A stretch of DNA of 64,000 bases from the NCBI GenBank assembly GCA_033239125.1, contig BSWB01000002.1, positions 158,706,409-158,770,408 of the forward strand. The letters are read 5' to 3'. Source of the stretch: Fagopyrum homotropicum. Lineage: Eukaryota; Streptophyta; Magnoliopsida; Caryophyllales; Polygonaceae. Shown here piece by piece: positions 38,225-50,839 of this stretch. The notes below the pieces were generated by a model, which did no database searches, had not been told where the DNA came from, and worked only from the letters and a program-made list of their open reading frames with translations. A program made the position numbers and the translations under genes. Positions within the stretch are counted from its first letter, which is position 1; each line of letters starts with the position of its first letter.

Positions 38225-41200
38225 GTGTGGTATCAGAGCTCTGGGTTGGCAACAATGGCACTTGAAATCTTCTGAAAGACCGATTGTATAAAATAACTAG
38301 AACCCGAAAGGGGTCTAAAATTTTCAAAACGGATTTATGTTTTTACACGAGCATAGTCGGGTTGTTGGGTTAGTAGTACGTTGGACCACCATCGCTCTCC
38401 GTGGATCTCTACAACTTAGATCGATATGAGTTAGCATATAGACTTACTATGATGAGTATTAATGTATGTTATATATATGTATAAGTGTAGTATGTTAGTA
38501 TCCTAAAGGATATATTATACCCTTTAGTTATGATATCATGAAGCGATTATCGCCTCATGATAAATCGGTAGCAGACTTGAAGAGTTTTCAACACGAGACA
38601 AAGGACTCGGACCTTGGATCAAGTATTATACTCGGGTGGGCGTCCTAGTAACCCTTGTTAACCATCCAAAGAACTAATAGGCGAAGAAGTAAAGATGTGG
38701 AGATAATTTTGACCATAGGTACAATCAAATGAGGAAGAATTCCCGAGTCAACTCAGATAGAAGAAATAGAAGGTCATACAAGGGACTTGGTTGTATGAAG
38801 CTGAGAGATGAATTAGAAGAACCATGAAAGAGACGACAAGAGTGCAGATTAGAGATAATAATATTGGAGCAAGTACCAAGTAGAATTGAGTACAACCAAG
38901 ATTGCGGAATCAAGGACATTACAAGCGGAACGGATGCCCCATAGACCATTATGGGCATAAGAAACCAGAAGAGACAGAGTGTCAATCCGGGTATGAGAAT
39001 CTAAGGTGCACGGAATGAAGACCTACAATTGAGGGTAAAAGCGAAAAGGCAGACCCCACCAGCGTGGGGAGGTTTTGACCTCCTCAGAGATATAAGAAGT
39101 TTGAAAGAAACCGCGACGCCAATATCCAAAGAATGGAAGCCTGTAGCAGGGTCAACGGAGTTTCATGAAGGCGATATTACCACCAACACTAGTGAAGAAA
39201 TCTGTATGGGAGAACGACCTTGCTAGACTCGAGAGTCCAAGGTAACCCGAATTATCACGGGACCTAAGCCACCAACACAGAGTGTCCATGCAAAAGGTCT
39301 GGAAGTGGATGATCATTTTGGCCATAATAATTTCAAAGACGGTTGCAAGCTATCGTGGAAACTTGAAACGACTATTTATGCCAGATGAATGACACAATCG
39401 GACTAGAGAAATGGAGTTAGCTATAAGAAGCCGAAGGGTGGAAGGTAGAACGAACTAAAGAAGGATAAAAATATTAATCTAGTAGGTGATGTGCACCAAA
39501 AGTTTAATACCAGTAGAGATATGAGATTGAAATAAGTCAATTATAGACTGACCGATGTCAACCAAGAACGTGCAAGTATTGTTGGATATTGACGAGTTAT
39601 GTGCCGTTAAGAAGAGATATTTGTGACTGTGGATCTATGGAGTAGCTTTACCGACGCCTTAGAGGATTCCCTCAAGTAGGCAACTACAACCTTCTTGGAT
39701 GAATTAAAGGTATAAATAGAAACGTTTTAAGGGTTACCTCTTGGCCAGTTAAGATCAAACTCCGGTCAATTCAGAGAGTTTGGATCCGTGGTAGAAGAAT
39801 TAAGAAAGTAAGCGGAAGAAGTTATTTTTCAATCGTTGTTTTATTTTCTTAAGGCAAGTAAAGAAGGTACTTGGTACTTCATCCGTATACGACTCATGGT
39901 GTAATTGGGAGAAAGAGTTTTGAGGTCAATCATTTTGTACTTACAGAAAAGGTCCTTAGGATTAATAAGTGACAACAGGAGAATCAGAGTAGTGCAGCGG
40001 AAGTGTGGTGGGTCCTAACCCACAAACAAGAAGCTCAAGGGTACTGATGGATGTCGTGTCAAGTTTAAGATGGTGATAGTTGGTGAAATGTATTCTAGTT
40101 GGAAGGAACGTGAGATAGCCTATGTGGAGTTACTGAAAATATTGTATGGAAACTTATGTGCATGTAGAGGTAATAGAAGGAGACTGCTACCCTATTATGG
40201 ATCCGAGTGAAGAGTGATGGCTTTGTTACATGTTGCCAGACAAGTAGTGTGGAATTCTGTACTAATAGAATACTCTAGAGTGAGTTTTCAAGATGGATTA
40301 GGAAAGAATTAATGATGTAATAAAAATATTGTGCATGGTCTGCACTAGAAAGCTCAAAGTGAGTAACTACCATTCTAAGTCAAAGATACATAAGAAAGAG
40401 AAGCGACAGGAGTATACTTACAACCCAGTAATCGTGCTTAAAGAAAGCATCATCTCGGAGTAGAGTTTATGTGTAATGTTATATCGGAATAGATCCGATT
40501 TGTTTTGGGTCCGAGGGATATTATCGGTCTGATAACCATGGTGGAGAAAAGAGTGCACTGCTGATGGTATGTTAACAATTATTGAGTAGTCATGATCAAA
40601 TAACGGTGTTAGGAGATCACTTTGTGTCTAATACCGTCATTCCGGACGTATTCTAGGTCACTTAAGATCTTGGAAAGTGCGTGATAAACCTAAGTTCGAG
40701 CAAACGACATATTAGAGATCTGTAAATAATATAATAATGCCAAGTGAACAAAGAGGATGACCACTAGATTTTATTTTTAGTTGTCTCGAGTGTTAGACCT
40801 AAAAAGGGTAACGGTGACGATTCCGTACCTGAGGAACATGATGACGGAGTAATATTAAAAGACAAGACCAAGTGGGTCGTGATACGAAGAGCATTGAGCA
40901 CTTGGTAAGTGTTGGTGGATGTCCAAGACCTTTGACCTGATTGTGTAGACAGAACATTTTCAGAAGGCACCGAAGCAAGTGGTCATAACGAAGGGAAGAA
41001 AGTTGAATAGATCATTTTCCGTAGGGTCAAAGGATCTAGAACTTCAGTTTTCCACGGAGACTAAGTTTGGGAACTGAGTTTGAGAATTTCAGTTGGAGAG
41101 ATACCTACCAGACACGAGTTAGGTCATCAGATTAGAGGATTAGACAGTTGAGCCGGATGATACCGGTGAGATATCCGGTAACCACTCTAGAACGTGGTAA

Positions 41201-41741
41201 CATACACTTGTGATCTAAGTACCTGAAAAGATTTAAGATTTATTAGTTTTATGAAAATCCGATAAGGCTACCTAAGATAGGAGATAGTAAGAGACGTAAC
41301 CTTTCAAAGACCCATGTAGCGATAGTTGTAACCTCAGGAGTGACGAGTTAGAGTTTGACCTTGTATGTGTGATATTGTTTGATTGCTTGTTTATTTCATG
41401 ATTGAGTGCTGAGTCAATGATGTGTGTTTTTGGTAATTTTGATGTGCGGGAAACTTAGATGTGGAAACGATGAGACTTTTGTGTAGTGATCAAACACACC
41501 CATTTGGTGCCTTAAAGGCCGATCAGAATTGTCTTACCCTAAGTTTCGGGACGAAACTTATTTTGAGGGGGATCTGATGTAACAACCAGTTTTTTTTCGT
41601 TACGCTTTGATAGGGTTAGAGAAGTTTAGGAAACGAATAAAAATTTAGTGAGACTAGTACAGACCAGTTATTTATGAAAGTCGTTTAATCAAGTACCTTG
41701 TTCTAAGTTTCGGGACGAAACTTATTTTAAGGGGGTACTGA
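38225..41741 (+). other. Interior of the Ty3/gypsy element
   Basis: It begins with the initiator-Met primer-binding site and then a GGCAACAATGGCACTTG leader shared with the left element. No domain could be recognised afterwards. Near its end (41560-41600) it carries a second polypurine/LTR-start-like junction before the true one at 41742. Confidence 0.8.
38228..38239 (+). other. Primer-binding site (initiator Met tRNA type)
   Basis: TGGTATCAGAGC, three bases after the LTR end. Confidence 0.93.
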
Positions 41742-44700
41742 TGTAATATCCGGAATTTTTATTTCCGTTTAATTCCGAATAAAATCGGACTTTGAGCCGT
41801 TGACGGTTTTCCATTCTATCTAGCAATTCTTTCTTCACAAATTTTATCATTTTATGTAGAAGCTATTTCACATAAAATGATAAAATTATATCAACCTCTA
41901 ATTCCTATAATTATTTATCATTTTATGTAGAATTTAATTTACATAAAATGATATAATTATATCAAATCCTAATTCTTATAATTATTTATCATTTTATGTA
42001 GAATTTATTTCACATAAAATGATAGATTTTTATATCAAACCATAATCTATCAAACCCTAGTTTATATCATGACATGTCGTTGACAAAGTCATGACGTCCT
42101 TATGACGAGACCATGACGAGTTTTGACGAGACGAAGACGAGATCATGACAAGGCCATGTATGGGCTTGGCAAGGCAATGACAAGTTTTGACAAGTTTGAC
42201 AACTCAGCCCACTTTTTGGTTTTTACAACTTCAGCCCATTAAAACAAGTTTGATAATCTACTTAGAAGAGACTTGAGCCCAACAAAACAAGAGCAGCCCA
42301 AGCTGGCCCTCCATGAGCAGCTCCTTGGCGCTGCATACCTTCTAGGGCCGGCAAATTAGATCCTCTAGCGTGGCAGAGTAACCGTGATCTTCATACCTTC
42401 AATTACGCAGAAGATTGACCGATCTTCAATGCACCTCTTCACATGGTAAGTATCGACAAACGCCTCATCTCCCTTCTGCAGCGTGCATCCGACCGGGCAA
42501 GCTTTCCAGCCCCGACTTTCAACGCCCCAGCCATTCCCGATCTTCAACGCTCCAACCCTTCCTAGTCGACTACAGCGGCACTTCGAGCCCAGCAAGATGA
42601 AGAAGAGCAGCGGCCTTCATTCTCCCTCTTAGCTCCATGTAATGGTTGCTGAGTAGGGTCTTCAAGTCGCAGCAATCCCTTTCCCCTTGCAAGCAGCTAG
42701 CGTTCTGTACGCTTCCTTCTACAACAGCTCTAGATTTACGTACCATCCCTTGCCTTCCCTTCTGTATTCGGTTATGCCCAACATCTCCCATCCTCCTCGA
42801 CTTACCTTCTTCAGAAGAGCCATCTCTCTCGCACAGCAGAACCAGCCGTCCCCTTGGTGCAGCCCACATAGCAAACGCTGCAGATGCGCCACAAGGACAA
42901 CAGCAGCCTTCGGGCCATCTTCCTTCATGCCTTCGAGTCTCGGAATCGGGTAAGGCTTGTAACCCTTGCTACACTACACTTCAGTCCACCTTTTCCTTGC
43001 CTAACGTGTACCCGTTTTGTCTGTTAAACCTACTCAGAACAACCGTAGGAGAGCTGTACAGATTCTTACGTTTTCCAGAATTTTCGGAAGTGTTGAGCAG
43101 TCAACTTCGGGTCCATTTTTTGGTATGCTAGACTCTTCCTTTCTGGCTGATTTTCGGATATGTTTTAGTCGATATTGTATAGTATAACATACTAAAATTT
43201 GAGAGCAATCCGAGCTACGGTTTGAGAGTTATTGTGTTCCAAAGTTGACGCCTCATGTAGTTTGTATATATGTGCTGACTGTTGGGAAAAACAGCAAGTG
43301 ATGCTGTTTTGTGAGAGGGTTTTGAATAAGTTTTTGATCTCTGTTGGGCTTGAATTTTGGATATGGTATAGTTGACATATTGTTATAGAACATATTAAAA
43401 TTTGAGAAGTATCCAGCGAGTGGTTTAGGATTTATGATTTTTCAAAGATTTAGTCATAAACAGTTTTTCTGTTGTGGTGAAATTCGGTTTTATGAGATAG
43501 TTTTAAATAGGCTTTTGATCTCCTTTGCGGCTGAATTTTGGATATATGATAGATAAGATTTTATAGTAGAACGTATCAAAATTTGAGATAAACCCAACGA
43601 GTAGTTTAGGAGTTATGATTTTTCAAAATTAAGACAATGTGTTGTTTGTTAAGTGTGGTAACCAACTTTGGAAATTTTTGTAGAAGTGATGGTTGAACAG
43701 TTTTAAGAAATTCTTTCTCCTATGAATAGATGGGATATCATAGATGATCTAGGGAATTATTTCGAAATTTTTATAAGATTATTCGAATTTTATATTTGAA
43801 GCTGTAGTTGGACTTTAGTGACTTTTCGAGAAATAGAAAATGGGTAGTTTTTCTAGTTGTTACCAAAAATCATCTTAGGGAGTAGAATATGGTTAGTTAG
43901 CCTCCAATTATAATTTAAGTACATATTCCGAGTTTTTGGAAATTCCGGGACCAAGGGTAAAATAGTCATTTTACCATAAATTGGTACGGTATTAAAATCT
44001 GTTCTAATAGGACCTACTACCTTAGAAGTCTTAGACTTCTAATTACCAAGAAAGTGTGCTGACACACTTGACTCCTTTGACAGGCAACCGAGTTATACAG
44101 TTACAGATTGAGTTGTGATTAAGAGAGTAGAGATCTGATTCAGGTAAGTCCACGGACTTACTTAGCTGGCTTTCTTGTATGAGTGTAATGTGTATGAGTG
44201 GTGTTTGCTAGTATGATAAACAACGAAACCGGATTAGGCCGACTTTATTATTTACGTAATTGACCCAAGTGTATGATAACGGGTCGTGACATCATCTACC
44301 TAGCTCTTGCGAGAGTCTAGGAGGTTCCCTGCGACCAGCCCAGTCCGGTAGACGGCCAAATGCATTAGTACCATTCCGCGTTGGTAAACGGGGACAGGGG
44401 CGAGGTTTGGGAATCCCTCGTGTCACAAAATAAGTATCATTAGTAATAACCTATCACCTAATTAAAGATAATAAAAGGATTGAGTGTTGCATGTTGATTG
44501 TGTATGTTGTGTGTTTGTGCTTTTACCTTTATACTTATGCATAGAATGTTAGCTAATGGTTTTATACCGTTTGTAGATGTCTTGCAGGTTAAGACAGTTG
44601 TAGAGAGATCCGGAGGAAATGGTCAGCCGGGTCCACGTACATATTTAGTTGGGGACGGAATGTCTTCTGTTCTTCTTATTTGTCATTTTAGTACCTTTGC

Positions 44701-44875
44701 TTTGTAAGGCTGATACATATTCTTCATGTATATATTGTTTAAAGTTTTCAAATATTTTAAATATTTTTGTGCCTTGTTGTAAGATCCAAGTTAAATTGTT
44801 GTCAAACTAAGGTCGGGACCCATTGTGAGGTCCTAACTAGTAGCTCCCTGAGTTCTCAGAATTTGGGGTGTGACA
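41742..44875 (+). repeat. 3' LTR, 3,134 bp
   Basis: Same length as the left LTR with about 45 substitutions. It ends GTGTGACA, followed by the GTGTG duplication and then host sequence GCACCAGAATC. The 161-codon frame at 42646-43131 is interrupted in the left LTR copy and is not a gene. Confidence 0.95.
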
Positions 44876-44880
44876 GTGTG
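44876..44880. repeat. Target-site duplication, right copy
   Basis: GTGTG, matching 35086-35090. Removing the element rejoins a readable host repeat (GGGGCGGTGTG then GCACCAG). Confidence 0.8.
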
Positions 44881-47800
44881 GCACCAGAATCTTGTCTTCG
44901 TGAATGATCTTCAACTCTCAAGTGCTTCTAACATCTCTTTTGCTTCATTTGGATTTCTTCTTCTAGATTAAGATGTTAGCAACACAAATCGACTCTAAGA
45001 CACTAAAAAGATGCTAAAAACTATCCTAATTGATAGTGATTTCATCACCTATCAGCGTCTCAGAGAAGAAATACAGTTTAAGGGGTGATATGTTTTTAAG
45101 CCAAAATAGTATACAGCGATTTTTCGAACAAATCAGCGTCTCAAAGAAGATGATTACAATCTAAGCTCATAAAAGACATATCGAAGCATACAAAGAAGAT
45201 GATTTCATCATCAACAACCATTAAAATGTTAGCAACACAAATTGATTATTTTGCTTGTAAAATCTCTAATAGTGGATAAAGTCTTCTCTGATACTGGTCA
45301 AATTCGTTTCTAATATCGAACAAAGTCTTATATGATAGCGGCCAAAGTCGTTTTTGACACCGCGGCGATAACAAAAGGTTATATTTAGGGTTACTTTTTT
45401 AAATTATTAATGGCGGGAACGTAGTTTTAACGAAATGGAAATTAATACATTCTAATCAGACCACCTTAAATTCATATCCGAATTTGGATGAAAAAAAATG
45501 AACAATATCTTTTTATTCAACTATTACATTTGTTAGAATAGATGTGATCATATATATTATCTTATTAAACCATTAAATTTGTTTTGTTGAGACGTTACGG
45601 TATGTATATCTTGTTAAAATAAAATTCATTATTATAAATGTCAATGGTAACACATCCATTATAAATTTAATATTACAATAGCTTATTTATCCAATAGTGT
45701 TTTAAATTGTTTCACATACATGTTCATTTTTTGTTGTAATTACTTATCTATCTAATTATATTTGTATATTTATAGGTGTTCCTAATATTATGATTATTTC
45801 TATTTTTTTCACTCTTTCAATATAATATATCTTGTGTAATCCAATTATTAGAATGAATCATCTTCTGATATTGGACACCGGTCAGTTCATTTCAGTCGGT
45901 GCCAACATCTTTTACGGTTTTACAAACGCATATAGTATCGGCATATATCGTCGGTGTTACTTGCACACCGATTTATTTTCGATTTTGCAATTTGTGGTCC
46001 GACATTTCTATACACAATGAGGTGTGTGTCTCTATCAAAAAACAACCTTTAATTTTTTATTTTACCAGAACAGATTATTTTTAATTATATAAACTAAATT
46101 TTAATATGATTTTAATCAAGAAAACGTGGTACCTCATCACGTGGAAGTTAGATATATTCTGATTAATGGGAAACTACACTTTGATGAGCTGAATTTTCAA
46201 TTCTTCAACAAAGTTGTTTCTCCACAGTTTTTTTTGAAAACGATCAAAATAATATTTGATATCAACCAAAATCAGTTTCTTATACCGAACAAAGTCGTAA
46301 GTGCATACTCCTCATTTCTCCCATAAAACACTTGATTTTGCCTATAATTAATTTGTCTTTTCATGTGACCTTAATCCTAGGTCAGTTGGTTTCAGCCGGT
46401 GTCAACAATTTTTACCGGCTGAAAGATGAACACAACAAAGATGCCCGGTGATGTTTGCATGTCAATTTATTTTTGGTTTTGTGATTCTTAGCCTAACGGC
46501 CCAATACGTAGAGAGGTACGAGTCTCTCAAACTATATGCTTTAACATTTTATTTCTTATTGTAAGTTTTTTAATATTTATTTTATTTATATTTTGTGTAT
46601 TTCATGAGTGTTATGAGTTTGGATTGATTTCGATTATTATTTGTAGAATAACGTAACCAAGCTTTTTAAACCTTTCTTGCTATATATTTTGCAAATAATT
46701 ACGAGAATAATATTTTTTGTCAAAATTACAAGTTTATAAATATTGCTATCAAACATCATAAATGTATTAAAATGTATGTATAAGTGTTTTTATTGTTTTT
46801 CCTTACATGTAAAATTGAATAATTTGATTGTAAAATTTTTAATACCGGATAACGTCATTTCTAATACCGGTCAAAGTTTTATTTGCTACGGACCAAATTT
46901 GTTTATGAAACCGACCAAAGGTCTTCTCTCCTACTGACCAAAGTCATTTTTGATACCATTATATACATAAGAAATCAATGGTAACACGTCAATTACAAAT
47001 TTAATGTTATAGTAGATTATTTATCTAGTAGGATTTAAAACCGCTTCATATAATGTTCACTTTTTATTATTGATTTTTGTAATTACTTTTACCCAATTAT
47101 ATTTGCAAATTATATAGGTGTTCTCATTATTAGATCTCCTTGTAGACCATCCCATGTACATATTACTCCTTGCGACTCATTTAAAGGCATTATTATGATT
47201 ATTTTCTATATTTATTTTTGTATTTTCCACTATTTCAATTTAATCCGTGTAACTTTGGTGTTAGGTCAATTGCTTTCAGCCGAGTCAACATCTTTTACCG
47301 GTTGACAGATGTGCACGGCATGGATCTCCGAATCATGCTTGCATACCGATTTATTTTTGGTTTTGTAATTTTTGGTCTAGTAGACCTATACGTAGAGATA
47401 TGTGTCTCTTAAACTATAGGCTTTAATATTTTATTTTGCCCGAATAAATTACTTTTTATTACGTCAACTCAATTTTATTTTGGCTTTAATAAGCAAAAAA
47501 AGGTTGTAGCTCATCAAGTGGGATATTTTTTTTATATGCGTTTGTGGTGTCATTTTTACCGTACGTTTTTTAATATTTAATTTAATTTATATTTTGTGTC
47601 TTTTACGGTTGTTATGTAGTTTTGGATCGATTGCGATTAATATTTATAGAATGTAACCAATCTTTTCTTTAATCTTTCATGTTATATATTTTGCAAATAA
47701 TTGTTAACTTTAGAATTAAAGGGACTCATTCACCTTATGTCTTTATGTTCAAACTCTTATATACGATAGTCCGACGATGATTCCCACAGTTATACACACA

Positions 47801-49253
47801 TGTGGTACATGAGTCACCTCGTGAAGATCTCGGGTTAATTACTTTATAAACTTTTGTAATGAAAATTTTTTTTTTATTAAACCAAATATACATATACAGA
47901 AGACAAATATTGTAATAATGATTACACTAAATTATCCTAAAAATATGTTATATATTGTAATAATGATTACATTAAATTGAGGCTTACATGTTAAACACCT
48001 ACATCCAAATTAAAAGATTGTTATTATTTTTTTAATATCAAGAATACAATAATAATTGTATTTTTTCCATAAAAATAATAATAGTATTCAATTTTATCCC
48101 TAAGCTAACTTAGAATAATAATATTTGTGTTGACATCAAACCGAAAAAAAAAAACTGTTCATCGAACAAAGTGAAACTCATATCGTCATTACTCTCGTCA
48201 TGTAATACACAAAAGAGAGTAAACATTATCGATTTTCAATGAAGATCATCGTATACAAATTCTACATAGGATAATCATTATTACCATGATGGTCATGAAA
48301 TTAGGCTAAGTAATTAAAAAAAATTAAAAATAATAACATTATTATGAAGAATACATACCACGCCTCGAGCTTAACACTCGACTCTTATCTTTGGAATTCT
48401 TGCGCTCAAATTTTTTTTCTTCGTTGTTGTCTTGATTAGCTCTTTCAATTCTTTAGCAAAGTCATTTCTGATATCGACTATAATCATTATGAATCCGGCC
48501 AAAATATTCTTTGATACCTGCTAAAATTGTTCCTCATACCGGCCAAAATCACCAAGTGTATAGTAGTTTTTAAAAATTTTAAGGGTTGGATTATTATTAT
48601 TATTATTCTGTTCGATTGTCTCATTTTTTTAGGTCCGATCATATATTGAGAGAATGTTCGATGGTCTTGGATTCGATTGTTATTCTTCTTCATTTATTAT
48701 AATATATCTAAAATTAATTTTTTGTTTAATCTCAATTTAGATGGATTTGTGCCGATAGAGACTACAAGCATTATATGTCCACCGAGTGACTAACACCCCT
48801 ACAACCCCTAATTGGGGAAATGCAAGAGCTAGAGCCCCTTTCTTGAAAGTCAACGGGCAATATGAGTCGAAGCCCCGTTTTTTGACGAAAAAGTTGACAA
48901 AGAGTCTTCCTTGACGGCCCGACGGGGATGGGTACAAGAGCAATAGCCCCTTCCCCGATGAGGGAAATTTGAATGGAAGAATATTATTTACTCATGCACC
49001 TTACTAACTAAATTAGTCAATCATATGTCCGATAATACTTGAAATTAGTTTATTTAAATAATAGAAGTAAACTACGTTATCGATAATACAAGTGTTTACA
49101 CAAAATAACCGAAATGACATACACAAATATATTTAAATGTTTTAGACAAATTTACATACAAATACTGGAATAACTAGATAAATAAATCTAATTACTTACT
49201 TCCAACTCAATCTAATGGTTGTTGACGAAAAAACTGCAATTTTGTATGTTCAT

Positions 49254-49311
<58 letters not shown>

Positions 49312-49797
49312 TATTAGATTATAAAAAATAAACAAAAGTTGAGAATATTATAACAATGAGAATAATATATTTTTTTTTGTCAAAATTACAAGTTTATAAA
49401 TGTTGCTAGCAAACATCATAAATGGAGATATGTGTAAATGTTATTGCTACTTTGTCATTTTTAATATCGGCTAAAGTCGTTTTTAATATCGCGACGATAA
49501 TAAAAGGTTATTTTTAGAGTTATTTTATTTTATTATTATTTTGTAACGAAAGCGTAAATTTGAAAATTGAAATAATAACTAATACAACCACATCGCACCA
49601 CTTTGAAAATCATAATATGAATAACCTAAATATGGTAAATTGGATATTCAAATATGAGAACTTTGTTACACTAGTCCTTTTTATTCAACTGTTACAATTC
49701 TTTCTTGATAAATAATATTGCATTGAAAGTAAATCATAATCCACTCAAAATAGAACTAAAGGATACTATTCTAACAAAAATTATAGTGAAATTTGTA
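44881..49797. repeat. AT-rich repeat desert
   Basis: No gene is seen. The left end continues the LTR relic cut at 35090. Three diverged copies of a GGTCAGTTnnTTTCAGnCGG-type segment lie at about 45880, 46380 and 47265, each followed by ATTTATTTT(T/C)G(G/A)TTTTG. A larger upstream block (AATGGTAACAC..) repeats at about 45640 and 46975. Short units of the form GATACCGGCCAAAGTC recur near 45290, 46850, 48480 and 49460. An (AAT)n tract lies at 49256-49310. Confidence 0.6.
49256..49310. repeat. (AAT)n microsatellite
   Basis: About 18 uninterrupted AAT units; a smaller tract of the same type is at about 50580-50605. Confidence 0.95.
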
Positions 49798-49805
49798 GTC
49801 TTTTC

Positions 49806-50481
49806 TAGGGGTGGGCAATGGGACGGGATGGGATTGGGGTCGTTCCGCGTCCCGTCCCGTAAATTATAACCGGGACGGGACGGGATATACAACTTTTTTT
49901 ATTTGTTTCGCGCGGGCCTTGTCCCATGTGGGACAGGACGGGACGGGACGGGTCTAATCCCGCAATAATTATGCACTAATTATATTCCACATATGTACCC
50001 GTTTTCTCTCATTTTAAAGAAACAAATGATAAAAAAAAAACTCGACAACAAATTACCGATTCAAGAGACTTACATTAGTAGTTAGTACATTTAAAACGAA
50101 TACAAGTTATATTAAAGTGTGTGTTACTGATTCACATTCAAAAAATCTAGCATTACACTACACTAATGATAGTTTACAAAAAAAAAAAAACATTATTTTA
50201 CATTTTGTGAATCACAACAGGTAAAAGAAGTTATCTTTTAATATTTTATTACTTTTATAATTTAATATAAAATTATAATTTATATGTATTATTTATCAAT
50301 ATAATATTTTTAAAAATATAAAAATATTTTTTTTATATATATGCGGGACGGGACAGGATTAACGGGATGATAAGTTTTCGTCCTGCGTCCCGTTCCGCAA
50401 ATTTGTCACGGGACAAGATACACATATTTTTTTCCAAATCCCGCCGGATCTGGACGGGACAGGAATTTATGCCCACCCCTA
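49806..50481. mobile_element. Non-autonomous hAT element, 676 bp
   Basis: Perfect 12-bp terminal inverted repeats TAGGGGTGGGCA / TGCCCACCCCTA are flanked by 8-bp duplications GTCTTTTC (49798-49805) and GCCTTTTC (50482-50489), one mismatch. Both subterminal regions carry repeated CGGGACGGGA motifs in inverted orientation, typical of hAT transposase binding zones. The middle is AT-rich and has no transposase. Confidence 0.9.
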
Positions 50482-50489
50482 GCCTTTTC

Positions 50490-50839
50490 TATAGCTCGAG
50501 TACAATAACTCTCGCTGTTCAGAAATAAAGCGATCGAATGCTGAAGTGTGAAATCACCAGTTCTACGATTAAAAAAAACAATAATAATAATAATAATAAT
50601 AATCAATATTCTATAATTTCCACAAATTAAATACTAGTTTGAAGTTCCCGTTCACTACAAGAGACCATCGATCTTCATCTGCCAAGCTTCCAAAGTAACA
50701 ACTAATCAAAAACCTAACCCTATCCAAAAGTTTCCCCAGGCCCGCAACAAGGAGTGATGAAAATGAATCAAATACACTATTGGTCAAACATGCGTTTGAT
50801 TCTTTGTCCCTGTTGCTGTATCTCCCAACAATATTCCTT
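50490..50839. other. CPSF73-II 3' flank
   Basis: A short spacer that should contain the 3' UTR of the minus-strand gene and a small AAT tract. Nothing else is seen. Confidence 0.5.

Larger units (their letters stand above)
35091..44875 (+). mobile_element. Structurally complete Ty3/gypsy element without coding capacity
   Basis: Two LTRs of exactly 3,134 bp (35091-38224 and 41742-44875) flank a 3,517-bp interior and are bounded by a GTGTG target duplication. A primer-binding site TGGTATCAGAGC (38228-38239) follows the left LTR; a polypurine stretch AAGGGGGTACTGA precedes the right one. By eye the LTRs differ at about 45 sites (near 1.4 percent), mostly transitions, with no indels. The interior has no long open frame and no RT, integrase or zinc-knuckle motif that I could find, so it resembles a non-autonomous large retrotransposon derivative. 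Long LTRs and the TTTCGGGACGAAACTTATTT tail suggest the Tekay/Del chromovirus lineage (inference). Confidence 0.93.

Noticed and set aside
42646..43131. 161-codon open frame in the right LTR
   Set aside because: It lies wholly inside the LTR, the matching left LTR breaks the frame, and the translation shows no domain.
44876..44890. A second primer-binding site after the right LTR (GTGTGGCACCAGAATC resembles GTGTGGTATCAGAGC)
   Set aside because: The match is partial, sequence beyond it does not resemble an element interior, and joining 35090 to 44881 gives a continuous host repeat, so it is host DNA plus the target duplication.
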